In this document: positions 45,659 to 53,822 of the stretch, piece after piece
Layout of the letters: every line of letters starts with the position of its first letter
How positions within the stretch are numbered: the stretch's first letter is position 1
Assembly: GCA_016716435.1 (NCBI GenBank)
Contig: JADJWI010000003.1
Location: 682,001 to 746,000, forward strand
Origin: Acidobacteriota bacterium
GTDB lineage: Bacteria; Acidobacteriota; Blastocatellia; Pyrinomonadales; Pyrinomonadaceae
DNA: 64,000 bases
Reading direction: 5' to 3'
The notes under the pieces: generated by a model
Told to the model about the DNA's origin: nothing
The model's input: only the letters and a program-made list of their open reading frames with translations
Database searches by the model: none
Position numbers and translations under genes: made by a program

Positions 45659-46767
45659 CTAAACTAGAGGATTTCGGGTTTCCTGGTAGTTTTGAACTGC
45701 CTCGTTCGGGGTCAGGCCGCACAGTGCGGAGTGCGGCCTGAATCCGTTGTAATCATCCTTGAATGCCCGGATCTTCTCGACCGCATCTTCGATCGACAGG
45801 AACCAGTTGACGTTCAGGCATTCGTCGCGAAAGCTGCCGTTGAAGGACTCGATGAAGGCGTTATCCGTGGGCTTTCCCGGCCGTGAGAAGTCCAGCGTGA
45901 CATCGTTCTCGTATGCCCAGTGGTCAAGCACCTTCGAGATGAACTCGCTGCCGTTATCGACCTGTATTCGCTTTGGCACAAGCCCTCTCGTCTGTTTGAT
46001 GCGCTCCATCACATTGACAACATCGGGGCCTTTCAAGGACTGGCCGACCTCGATCTCCAGACATTCGCGACTATAATTATCGACTAAAGTTAAGACCCGA
46101 AAACGGCTCCCGTCGAACAGCTGGTCGGCGACGAAGTCCATGCTCCAGCACTCATGCGGACCGGTAAGAACTGGCCGCTCCATTCTATGGGCCGCCGCCT
46201 TTCGCCTTCTCGGCCTCTTCCGTCTCAGGTTCAAGCCCTCTTCCTTGTATATGCGGTACGTACGCTTGTGGTTGTCCCGCCAGCCTTCACGTCTGAGAAC
46301 CGTGTGGATCCGCCAGAAACCGTATCTTACCCGCGTTTCCGCGATCTCCCTGATCCGCCGCCTCACTGCCCGGTCATCTCTCGGCCGCTCGATATACCGG
46401 AACACCTTCCGCGAGATCGCCACCACCGAACACGCCCGGCGTTCCGAGACCCGGTAAGAATCCAGCAACCACCTTACTAACTGCTTTTTCTGCTTTGCAC
46501 TCAGACACTTTTTTTTAACACGTCCTGCAGCATCTGCTTGTCCAAGCTCAGATCCGCCACCACCCGCTTCAACTGCAGATTCTCTTCCTCGAGCTGCCTC
46601 AACCGCCTCAACTCCGCCGTTCCAAGTCCATCGTACTTCTTCTTCCAGTTGTAGAAAGTCGCCTCGCTCACACCCATCTTCCGGCACACCTCCGCGACTG
46701 GAACTCCGGTCTCCGCCTGCTTCAACGCAAACACGATCTGCTGCTCCGTAAACTTCGATCTCTTCAT
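45659..46767 (-). CDS. IS3-family transposase OrfAB (made by -1 frameshift)
   Basis: OrfA reads into the A8G slippery run (46508-46516, minus strand); a -1 slip gives KKKCLSAKQ and continues into OrfB. OrfB has an HTH_21-like region (RVRYGFWRIHTVLRREGWRD) and an rve catalytic core with the DDE triad: D in WSMDFVADQ, D in IQVDNGSEF and E in FIESFNGSFRDECL. The stop lies within the left inverted repeat. The fusion of about 370 residues is the active transposase. The orfB frame extends upstream of the slip site only by chance. Confidence 0.9.
46501..46767 (-). CDS. IS3-family OrfA, HTH_8 transposase subunit
   Basis: An 88-residue DNA-binding protein. MKRSKFTEQQIVFALKQAET opens the helix-turn-helix, GVSEATFYNWKKKYDGLG completes it, and a leucine-zipper helix (LRQLEEENLQLKRVVADLSL) provides dimerisation. 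It ends LKKSV at the A8 run where frameshifting to OrfB occurs. OrfA alone usually represses or modulates transposition. Confidence 0.92.
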   Translation of the reverse strand: MKRSKFTEQQIVFALKQAETGVPVAEVCRKMGVSEATFYNWKKKYDGLGTAELRRLRQLEEENLQLKRVVADLSLDKQMLQDVLKKSV

Positions 46768-46815
46768 GGTAATTATGTCTCCTCATATTGTCATAATTAC
46801 CCGGCTTCCTCTATT

Positions 46816-48213
46816 TTAGTTTGGTATCTTTTTTCGGGGGGAGGTCAGAACTAACTGATCCCGATCGACAGGCTCCTGTTCGCCGGTTTTCATATTCTTG
46901 AGCGTGACCTTGCCTTCGGCGATCTCGCTTTCGCCGAGGACGGCGACGTAGGGAACCTTGATCTGGTCGGCGTATTTCATTTGCTTGCCAAATTTATCGG
47001 GCTCGGGATAGACGGTAGCGCGAAGGCCGGCGGAACGGAGTTCGGCGGCGAGCTTTAGCGATTCGGCGACCGTCTCTTCGCTCCAGATGGTGACCATTAC
47101 GTCGGCGGGGGTCGAATCGGCGATCTCCGGCGGAAACATTCCGCGCTCTTCCATTACGACAAGAATGCGTTCAAGCCCGAGCGAAAATCCGCACGCCGGT
47201 ATCTGCTCTTTGCCAAACATCCCGATCAGCCCGTCATATCGCCCACCGCCGCCGAGCGAACCGGCGAGGTCGGGAACATTAATTTCGAAGATCGCTCCGG
47301 TGTAATAAGAAAGCCCGCGGGCGAGCGATGGATCGAGTTGGACCGGGCAATCGCCCGCAAACGTTAGAACGTGGCCGATATCGGTCAGCACCTCGTTGCT
47401 TACGATGTTCACCAAATTGCTGACGATCGTTCGGTTGATCTCCTTTCCGTCGTCAACTATCTTCTGCGTCTGTTCAAAAATGTCGAGCAGCATTGTAGCT
47501 GCCGCGTCGCTAATGCCGCGGTCGGCCAGCTCTTTTGCGACGCCTTCGGCGCCGATCTTGTCGATCTTGTCGATCGCAACGAGCGCATCGCTATGCTTTT
47601 CGGTAGGAACGCCCGCGGTATCGAGTATGTCCGCCAGCACCTCGCGGTGGTTCAAACGTATGGTAAAATCCGCAAACCCAAGCCGGCGAAGTATCTCAGT
47701 AACCGCCATTATCAACTCCGCCTCGACCGTCATCGACGACGAGCCGATGGCGTCAACGTCGCATTGATAAAATTCGCGAAAGCGGCCGCGGGCGGGGCGG
47801 TCGGCACGCCAAACGGGCTGTATCTGGTAACGCTTGAAGAACTTCGGCAGGTCGTTCCGGTGATGCGCGACAACGCGGGCGAGCGGGACGGTCAGGTCGT
47901 AACGCAAGGCCAAATCAGAGAGTTGCGAAGTTTCGAGGTTGCGATGTTGCGAAAGTTCGTCAGCTTCGGAACTTCGCAACTTCGCAACCTCGGCCAACTT
48001 TTCCCCGCGTTTCAGGATCTTGAAGATAAGCTGATTGCCTTCCTCGCCATATTTGCCCATCAGGGTCTCGAGGTTCTCGACCGCGGGTGTTTCGAGCGGC
48101 TCGAAGCCGTAGCTCTCGTAAACCTCTTTGATGATGCCGATAACGTATTCACGCTTGCGGACATCGGCGGGGAGAAAATCGCGCATGCCGCGCGCCGGGT
48201 TGGTTTTGGACAT
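46816..48213 (-). CDS. hisS: Histidine-tRNA ligase with an in-frame repeat insert and an IS-derived tail
   Basis: 465 residues from the ATG at 48213 (MSKTNPARGMRDFLPAD); a longer start at 48240 adds nine unrelated residues. Class II motifs are present: ALRYDLTVPLARVV, the motif 2 region YQIQPVWRADRPARGRFREF, GGGRYDGLIGMFG and FSLGLERILVV; the C-terminal anticodon domain follows. About residues 75-99 (VAKLRSSEADELSQHRNLET) are encoded by a palindromic repeat and are extra relative to typical HisRS. The last ten residues (LTSPRKKIPN) come from the IS end; before insertion the frame would have ended QLVQAVSHKL. Both changes keep the enzyme open. It charges tRNA-His in the cytosol. Confidence 0.92.
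   Translation of the reverse strand: MSKTNPARGMRDFLPADVRKREYVIGIIKEVYESYGFEPLETPAVENLETLMGKYGEEGNQLIFKILKRGEKLAEVAKLRSSEADELSQHRNLETSQLSDLALRYDLTVPLARVVAHHRNDLPKFFKRYQIQPVWRADRPARGRFREFYQCDVDAIGSSSMTVEAELIMAVTEILRRLGFADFTIRLNHREVLADILDTAGVPTEKHSDALVAIDKIDKIGAEGVAKELADRGISDAAATMLLDIFEQTQKIVDDGKEINRTIVSNLVNIVSNEVLTDIGHVLTFAGDCPVQLDPSLARGLSYYTGAIFEINVPDLAGSLGGGGRYDGLIGMFGKEQIPACGFSLGLERILVVMEERGMFPPEIADSTPADVMVTIWSEETVAESLKLAAELRSAGLRATVYPEPDKFGKQMKYADQIKVPYVAVLGESEIAEGKVTLKNMKTGEQEPVDRDQLVLTSPRKKIPN
47918..47991. repeat. Palindromic repeat (family D) inserted in frame in hisS
   Basis: The 24-bp arm at 47935-47958 (GAGGTTGCGATGTTGCGA...) pairs with 47969-47991 almost completely across a 10-nt loop. 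It is preceded by GAGAGTTGCGAAGTT (47918-47932), identical to 22427-22441. GTTGCGAAG sub-units recur four to five times. Confidence 0.88.
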
Positions 48214-48251
48214 AAACGATAGTTTACCGCAGAGACGCACGGTAAGGATAA

Positions 48252-48326
48252 CAACGGATATACGCAGATTTCCGCGGATTCCAGAAAATATTCTGGCAAT
48301 CCGTGTTGATTCGCGTTAATCCGTTG
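48252..48326. repeat. 75-bp nested palindrome between hisS and the gamma-carbonic anhydrase gene
   Basis: Outer arms CAACGGAT...GCGGATT (48252-48280) and AATCCGTG...ATCCGTTG (48298-48326) pair imperfectly around a perfect central hairpin CCAGAA-AATA-TTCTGG (48281-48296). It lies upstream of hisS and could act as a transcript end for the gene above or as another mobile repeat. Confidence 0.85.
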
Positions 48327-48330
48327 TTCG

Positions 48331-48834
48331 CTAATAGTGCTTCTTGAGTTCGACGTAGTTTTGCCAGAAGCGGGGGAGGTCGGCGAGCTCGGCCTTGGTC
48401 AGCGGGCGTTTTACTCTTGCGGGCGAGCCCATGACGAGCGAGCCGGGCGGTATCTCGGTTCCGGGCGTCAGCAGCGAGCCGGCGGCGACCAGCGAATTTG
48501 CCCCGACGCGGACGCCATCGAGCAAGATCGCCCCGATGCCGATCAGGCAGCCCGTTTCGACATAGCAGCCGTGAAGCGTTACGCGATGGCCGACCGTAAC
48601 CTCGTGTTCGAGAATGGTCGAGTGCGTCTTTGAGCTGACGTGGATAACGGTCGCGTCCTGGATGTTCGTCCGGGCGCCGATGCGGATAAAATTCACATCG
48701 CCGCGGACGATGGACCCGAACCAAATGCTAGCATCCTCGCCGACCTCAACATCGCCGATAACGATGGCATCATCGGCAATGAACGCAGTTTCGTGGATTC
48801 TTGGCTCGACGCCGTTAAACGTTTTGATCGACAT
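48331..48834 (-). CDS. Gamma-class carbonic anhydrase-like hexapeptide-repeat protein
   Basis: A 167-residue left-handed beta-helix protein (YrdA/PaaY group). It shows FIADDAIVIGDVEVGEDASI, SIVRGDVNFIRIGARTNIQD and TVIHVSSKTHSTILEHEVTV, then HRVTLHGCYVETGCLIGIGA, which carries one of the His metal ligands. Catalytic residues equivalent to Cam are only partly identifiable, so activity is uncertain. The stop lies against the 75-bp palindrome. Confidence 0.87.
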   Translation of the reverse strand: MSIKTFNGVEPRIHETAFIADDAIVIGDVEVGEDASIWFGSIVRGDVNFIRIGARTNIQDATVIHVSSKTHSTILEHEVTVGHRVTLHGCYVETGCLIGIGAILLDGVRVGANSLVAAGSLLTPGTEIPPGSLVMGSPARVKRPLTKAELADLPRFWQNYVELKKHY

Positions 48835-48846
48835 GACGAACCTAGC

Positions 48847-49209
48847 TTAGTCGAGATTGCGCCCGATCACCATTGACGCATTGATTTCCACGATCTCGAA
48901 CGTTAAGAAGAGCTTTTCAACAATGTCGATGTTCGATTCGAACATATGCATGAGCGAGTCGTTGTTCAAATTGCCTGCCGAAACAAAAAGCAGCTTGCGG
49001 GGTGAATGCGTCAGTAACTTGAGGCTTAGGAAATCTGAGTCCTTTGTGACAACAATTCGACCGTCGGAATCAGCAATTCTCGCGACCGAGTCGTCCGCTG
49101 TCCGGTTTCGCTCAGGCAGATCAAGCGTATGGATCGAATCATGTCCGATAGAGCAAAACCAGTTGCTTAAACGACGCGGCAATTGAGCGTCAACGATCAG
49201 TTTCATCAC
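48847..49209 (-). CDS. DUF5615 PIN-like toxin (Mut7-C type)
   Basis: A 120-residue protein with the start MMKLIVDAQLPRRLSNWFCS, conserved acidic residues in DAQLP, VTKDSDFL and the helix LDLPERNRTADDSV, typical of the Mut7-C/DUF5615 branch of PIN-like nucleases. It overlaps the DUF433 gene by 4 bp. This pairing is a widespread predicted type II toxin-antitoxin module; RNase action is inferred. Confidence 0.85.
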   Translation of the reverse strand: MMKLIVDAQLPRRLSNWFCSIGHDSIHTLDLPERNRTADDSVARIADSDGRIVVTKDSDFLSLKLLTHSPRKLLFVSAGNLNNDSLMHMFESNIDIVEKLFLTFEIVEINASMVIGRNLD

Positions 49210-49448
49210 GCCGCAATAGCTTCAGTTATGCTCCCTAATTTCGAAAGCCTTGTCGCGAAATACAAAGCGGCATATATGTCCTCTTTCTCGAGATCCTCAT
49301 AGTCCGCCAAGATCTCTTCAGTGGTCATACCTGACGCCAATAGTTCCAAGATCAACTCGACCGGATAACGCATATTTCGGATGGTTGGCTTGCCGAAACA
49401 AATATCCGGATTCATCGTTATTCGCTTTAGTAGGTCCTCGGATTCCAT
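49206..49448 (-). CDS. DUF433 antitoxin
   Basis: An 80-residue protein with the DUF433 pattern: MNPDICFGKPTIRNMRYPVE, LLASGMTTEEILADYEDLEK and EDIYAALYFATRLS, a winged-HTH-like fold. It precedes and overlaps the DUF5615 gene and probably neutralises the toxin and represses the pair. It is 37 bp from the murJ stop on the same strand. Confidence 0.88.
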   Translation of the reverse strand: MESEDLLKRITMNPDICFGKPTIRNMRYPVELILELLASGMTTEEILADYEDLEKEDIYAALYFATRLSKLGSITEAIAA

Positions 49449-49485
49449 AGCAATAACTTACCACAAATGCGCGCGTGCGGTTTCA

Positions 49486-51255
49486 CTATTTTCCCAGCTT
49501 TCGCCGCAGCATTGAAACCACCTGCTCGACCTCGCCGATCCGGAGAAGCTTGGCCGCGACGAGGAAGGTAACGCCGCCGAGGCCGATCGGGACAAAGGCT
49601 TCGAGGAGCCGCGAGATGAAGGTCTCCGCTGCGAAAAGACCGGAGATGTATTGATAGCTCAAGTAGCAGACGACGGACATTGCCGCTGATGCGATTGCGA
49701 TCTTGACGAGTGCGGCAATGATGTCGCGGCCGTTGAGGCGGCCGATCTTGCGGCGCATTAGCATCGTAAGCGCTATGAAATTTACGAGCGCCACGGTCGA
49801 GGTGGCAAGGGCGACGCCGACGTGGCCAAAGCCGTTCGGCCGCTCGGGCGAGACGCCGACGGTCGAGAGCAACTGCATCAGGCCGAAGCTCGACGGCACA
49901 TGGACAATGATCGACGCGAGCGAGATGTACATTGGCGTCTTTGCGTCGTCGAGAGCGTAAAACGCGGGCGAGAGAACCTTGATCGCTGCGTAGCCCGCGA
50001 GCCCGATCGAATATGCTGCCAACGCCCATCCGGTCATGTTCGTGTCGAAAGCATCGAACTCGCCTCGTTGGTATATCAGGCTGATGATCGGGTCGGCGAG
50101 TACCACGAGCCCGCATGCCGATGGAATGGCGAGCAGAAATACCAGCTTGATCGCGTCGGAAAGCGTTGAGCGAAACTTCGTGAAGTTCTCTTCCGACGCT
50201 AGCCGCGACAACGTCGGGATAGCTGCTGTTCCGATCGCGACGCCGAAAACGCCGATCGGGAACTGCATCAGCCGAAACGCGTATGAGAGCCAGGAGGCTC
50301 CGCCGTCGATGCCCGATGCGACTACCGTATCGACCAACACCTTTACCTGTATCGCACCGGTACCGATGATGGCCGGGCCCATCAGACGCATCACGCGGCG
50401 GACGCCTTCGTCGCGGAAGTTTAGGTTCAGCGAGAATCGGAATCCGACCTTCCAGAGCGATGGCAGCTGTATCAGGAACTGGGCCGCGCCGCCGACGATG
50501 GTACCGATCGCCATGCCGATGATCGCCCATTGAGCCGCATCGGCGGGAATCGTAAGCTTGTCGGTCGAGCGATCCCACGAACCGCCGCTGAGCCAGAATG
50601 CAAACGCGAGTCCGAAGATGATCGACGCGATGTTGAACGCGGTCGACGCCGATGCGGGTATCCCGAATTTTCCCTTCGTGTTCAGTACGCCCATCGCCAA
50701 TGCCGCCAACGCGACGAGCAGGATGAACGGGAACATTATCTGCATCAGCGTGGTGGCGAGTGCAGCTTTCTCGGCGGGGTAATAGTGATTCGGGTCGCCG
50801 AGGTAGTTGTAGGTGATCAGCTTGACGAATAGCGGCGAGAGAAGGATGCCGATGATCGTGATGACACCGAGCACGACGGCGAGGCAGTTGAAGACGAGGC
50901 TCGCGAGCCGCCATGCTTCCTTCTCGCTGTTCTTCAACTGATAGTCGGTGAAGACCTTAACGAAAGCTGCCGAGAGGGCTCCTTCGGCGAAGAGGTCGCG
51001 GAGAAGGTTCGGGATCCGAAAGCCAACGATGAAGGTGTCGTAGAGAAATCCGGCGCCGAAATATTTGGCAAAGACCGTCTCGCGGACAAGCCCGAGGACG
51101 CGGGAGAACATCACCGCGATCGAAACAATTCCGGCCGAGCGGGCAACGCTTCGCTGCTTCTCGGGCGGGACGTCGGCGGCCTCTTCGGCGGTCGAGGGAT
51201 CGGCCAGTTGCTCCGGTGATTCGCTTTCGACTGGTTCTTGATCGGTCTGGGCCAT
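49486..51255 (-). CDS. murJ: Lipid II flippase MurJ
   Basis: A 589-residue polytopic membrane protein of the MVF family that moves lipid II across the inner membrane for peptidoglycan synthesis. After an acidic N-terminal tail of about 45 residues come IAVMFSRVLGLVRETVFAKY, FGAGFLYDTFIVGFRIPNLL, RDLFAEGALSAAFVKVFTDY and a total of about 14 helices. The ATG at 51255 (MAQTDQEPV) is preferred over 51291. The long charged tail before helix 1 is unusual for MurJ but common in related phyla. dacB lies upstream on the same strand, separated by a terminator. Confidence 0.94.
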   Translation of the reverse strand: MAQTDQEPVESESPEQLADPSTAEEAADVPPEKQRSVARSAGIVSIAVMFSRVLGLVRETVFAKYFGAGFLYDTFIVGFRIPNLLRDLFAEGALSAAFVKVFTDYQLKNSEKEAWRLASLVFNCLAVVLGVITIIGILLSPLFVKLITYNYLGDPNHYYPAEKAALATTLMQIMFPFILLVALAALAMGVLNTKGKFGIPASASTAFNIASIIFGLAFAFWLSGGSWDRSTDKLTIPADAAQWAIIGMAIGTIVGGAAQFLIQLPSLWKVGFRFSLNLNFRDEGVRRVMRLMGPAIIGTGAIQVKVLVDTVVASGIDGGASWLSYAFRLMQFPIGVFGVAIGTAAIPTLSRLASEENFTKFRSTLSDAIKLVFLLAIPSACGLVVLADPIISLIYQRGEFDAFDTNMTGWALAAYSIGLAGYAAIKVLSPAFYALDDAKTPMYISLASIIVHVPSSFGLMQLLSTVGVSPERPNGFGHVGVALATSTVALVNFIALTMLMRRKIGRLNGRDIIAALVKIAIASAAMSVVCYLSYQYISGLFAAETFISRLLEAFVPIGLGGVTFLVAAKLLRIGEVEQVVSMLRRKLGK

Positions 51256-51315
51256 GGGTCGGCTGCTTCCAAAGCAAGAAGTTTGCATCAACGGCGGCCG
51301 TCATTCAACCGCAAA

Positions 51316-51350
51316 ACTAAAAAGAGGAAGCCGGCGTGGCTTCCTCTCGA
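51316..51350 (-). terminator. Rho-independent terminator of dacB
   Basis: On the minus strand AGAGGAAGCC pairs with GGCTTCCTCT (arms 51338-51347 and 51323-51332) and is followed by TTTTTAGTTTTGC. It separates dacB from murJ. Confidence 0.85.
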
Positions 51351-51373
51351 GTTAATAGCTGATGTGTTGGCCC

Positions 51374-52780
51374 TTAGTTGCCAGCGACGCGAGGCCGCGA
51401 ATCCGGGTAAGCGAAAGCGGTCTTCGTCAAAAGCGAATCGACTGCCTTGCCTGTGTAACCGATCGGAGCTGCTCCGCCGAACTGGCCCTGGATCAGCGAA
51501 ACGTAATAATTCTGGAACGAGCGAAATCGCGGAACGCTGCCGCGTTGATTGAAGATAACAAAGAGCAGGCGGCCATTTCGCGTATTAATCTCGCCGGCAA
51601 GTGCACTGACTCCGCCATCGGTCCGGCCAAGTGTGCCTGTTTTGCCGACCACGCTGCCGCGTGAAAAATCGGTCGCAAATCTGCCTGCGAGCGTGCCGTT
51701 GTCCATTCCGGCGACCGGCATCACATCGTCAAGCGACATATCCCATTCGCCAAGCTTTGCTCGAAGCGTACGGAGAAGCCGCATCATCGCCGTTGCGGTA
51801 ACGCGGTTAATGCCGAGCCCGCTTGCCGTCTGGATGTAAAATTCCTGTGGGGCTGAACCCGTATCTTCCTGAACCACGCGTGCAATGCCGAAAGGCCCAC
51901 CGACCATATCGCCGAGCTTTTCGGACAGAAAATTGTTCGAGTAGCTCATCATCACTTTGACGATGTCCTTGAGCGGAGCCGATTGGTGCGAGAAAAGAAG
52001 ATTGGCGTCAGCCGGCCGTGTCTGAATTTGAACCGAGCCTGTGAATGAGATGCTCGGAATTTCGTTGAGTTGCTGATACTTGCCCGAATTTATGCGGAAG
52101 CTGCCCCATGCCCGGGATGCCGCCGCCGGACGCTTTGTAGCATCCAATGTGTTAAGGACCGTTTGGCCCGAACGTGCTGTGAGGTTGCCGTAATTGAAGA
52201 CCATCGTATCGGCAAGGATCAGGTCGCCCTCGACGCTTCGAATGCCAATGCGGTTGAGCTCGTTTGCGAGATTGATCGCGTCCTCGTAAGAAAAGACGGG
52301 GTCGCTGCCCGTGATGTAAAGATTTCCGCGGATGGTTGCGGTCGATTGGTCGTAACTGCCGTCGGTCCAAACGTTGGTTGAAAAGCGGTAATTGGGCCCG
52401 AACCTTTTCAGGACGGCGTAGGTCGTTGCGATCTTGACGTTCGAGGCTGGATTGAGCGGGGTCTCGGTGCCGGAGGCAATAACAACATCACCGCGAAGAT
52501 TCTGGACCAAAACACCCGAGAGGCCCGGAATTTCCGTTTCTGCAAGAACCGGGATCGAAGTTTTTACGCCCGCGATCGGCGAGTTGACGCCGACAACAAC
52601 ATCGTCGGCACGCGAAGAACTGACTGTCCTCCTGATCAGTGGAGTAGGAGTCGGGGCAGGCTCACGCTGCACCTCGATGTCCTGCAAGAGCGGCCGGGCG
52701 ACCGTTTGTGCGGCAATACCTTCGCCGAGGGCGAAAAATGCTACTGCGAGCAGGATGCTCTTGAAAAATCTGTTGGTCAT
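51374..52780 (-). CDS. dacB: D-alanyl-D-alanine carboxypeptidase/endopeptidase (PBP4, family S13)
   Basis: A 468-residue periplasmic enzyme with a signal peptide (about 1-24, ending GIAAQ). The three serine-peptidase motifs are S-x-x-K in NPASNVKIATTYAVL, S-x-N in MMSYSNNFLSEKLGD and K-T-G in GSVVGKTGTLGRTDGG. The S13 insertion domain lies between the first two motifs. It trims or cleaves peptidoglycan cross-links. It is upstream of murJ on the same strand, but the terminator suggests separate control. Confidence 0.92.
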   Translation of the reverse strand: MTNRFFKSILLAVAFFALGEGIAAQTVARPLLQDIEVQREPAPTPTPLIRRTVSSSRADDVVVGVNSPIAGVKTSIPVLAETEIPGLSGVLVQNLRGDVVIASGTETPLNPASNVKIATTYAVLKRFGPNYRFSTNVWTDGSYDQSTATIRGNLYITGSDPVFSYEDAINLANELNRIGIRSVEGDLILADTMVFNYGNLTARSGQTVLNTLDATKRPAAASRAWGSFRINSGKYQQLNEIPSISFTGSVQIQTRPADANLLFSHQSAPLKDIVKVMMSYSNNFLSEKLGDMVGGPFGIARVVQEDTGSAPQEFYIQTASGLGINRVTATAMMRLLRTLRAKLGEWDMSLDDVMPVAGMDNGTLAGRFATDFSRGSVVGKTGTLGRTDGGVSALAGEINTRNGRLLFVIFNQRGSVPRFRSFQNYYVSLIQGQFGGAAPIGYTGKAVDSLLTKTAFAYPDSRPRVAGN

Positions 52781-53067
52781 TAAGTCTTAACTAAAGGGTG
52801 TTTATGAGGACGGCCCGAAATCCGTATCTCGCGGGCATTTCCCAGTATAACAATCGAACCTCGCAGATTCAACCCCATTTTTCCTCACTCCCAACGGCAC
52901 CCGCCGTCCGATCATTTAGATACCTTCCGTGCCGTATTCGATGTATTAAATCACAAACACCCGTAATGGCAACCATCGCAGAAACTAATAACGCCTGATC
53001 ACTTGGTTTTGTTCCACGATCCCGATGTTAAATCTACCGGCTCTTGGCGGGCAGAAAGGAAAAATCG

Positions 53068-53096
53068 TTGACACGGATGTAACACAGGCATAGAAT
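53068..53096 (+). promoter_or_regulatory. Strong sigma-70-like promoter
   Basis: A perfect TTGACA (53068-53073) is separated by 17 nt from TAGAAT (53091-53096). The predicted start near 53103 leaves only about 11 nt before the GTG at 53114, so the mRNA would be almost leaderless. The rest of the 333-bp gap 52781-53113 holds no gene that I can support. Confidence 0.75.
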
Positions 53097-53113
53097 TTTG
53101 TTTTGCCAACATT

Positions 53114-53776
53114 GTGAAAAAACAGGCCGGCCCCGTCACGCATGATCTGATAAAGAGGACGCACCGCGAACGGAATGCCGCGATCCGAGAGCGTCTTCGC
53201 GAATTTGAAGAGATATTTGAACAAGGAACCGACGAGCGGGTATGGGAGGAGATGGTCTTTTGCTTCTTTACCGGCGGCTGCTCGGCAAAGATGGGGCTCC
53301 GCTCGGTCGAGGCTGTTAGGCACCTGCTGATGCACGGAAGCCAACCCGAACTTGCTGCGGCGCTGGTCGGGAGCCATCGCTACCCGAACGCGAGGTCGAA
53401 ATATATAACCTTTACCCGCGGCAACCTTTTCGGGAATGGACGCATCTCGCTGAAAAGCAGGCTCGTTTCATTCACCGACCCTTTAGAAAGACGCGATTGG
53501 CTCGTCAAGGATCCGGGTATTAAGGGCCTCGGCTATAAGGAAGCCAGCCATTTTCTTCGCAATATTGGCTTTAAGGGCTACGCGATCCTTGATAAGCACG
53601 TTTTGAACTGCCTTGCCGAACTTGGCGTAATTGGCGACCCAAGGCCGCCCTCGACAAGGGCCCGATATCTGGAGGCAGAGTCGCGGCTAAAAGCATTTTC
53701 CTTTGAGCTAGGGATCGACGCGGACGAGATGGACCTCGTGCTTTGGTCCATTAAAACCGGAGAGATCCTAAAGTAA
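53114..53776 (+). CDS. Ogg-type 8-oxoguanine DNA glycosylase/AP lyase (HhH-GPD)
   Basis: A 220-residue base-excision repair enzyme. The helix-hairpin-helix region contains IKGLGYKEASHFLRNIGFKG, with the catalytic lysine expected there (GYKEASHFLRN pattern of the Ogg2 group), followed by YAILDKHVLNCLAELG with the catalytic aspartate. The N-terminal half is helical (RVWEEMVFCFFTGGCSAKMG). It starts with GTG at 53114 close to the promoter. It removes oxidised guanine and nicks the strand. The lack of an iron-sulphur cluster argues against Nth. Confidence 0.88.
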   Translation: MKKQAGPVTHDLIKRTHRERNAAIRERLREFEEIFEQGTDERVWEEMVFCFFTGGCSAKMGLRSVEAVRHLLMHGSQPELAAALVGSHRYPNARSKYITFTRGNLFGNGRISLKSRLVSFTDPLERRDWLVKDPGIKGLGYKEASHFLRNIGFKGYAILDKHVLNCLAELGVIGDPRPPSTRARYLEAESRLKAFSFELGIDADEMDLVLWSIKTGEILK

Positions 53777-53822
53777 CAATATGTAAGCAAACCGAACACG
53801 ATCGGAAATGAGGTATAGCAAT

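Larger units (their letters stand above)
45631..46847. mobile_element. IS3-family insertion sequence, IS407-like, 1217 bp
   Basis: Imperfect 40-bp terminal inverted repeats begin TGACCTCCCCCC at both ends and share CTAAA and TAGAGG further in. GAAC flanks both ends (45627-45630 and 46848-46851), a 4-bp target duplication as expected for the IS407 group. It carries orfA and orfB joined by a programmed -1 frameshift. Both ends and both frames are intact, so it is probably recent and active. It sits in the 3' end of hisS. Confidence 0.93.

Noticed and set aside
49427..50914. 495-codon frame on the murJ strand
   Set aside because: It lies in another frame of murJ, is Arg-rich and has no family; a high-GC shadow.
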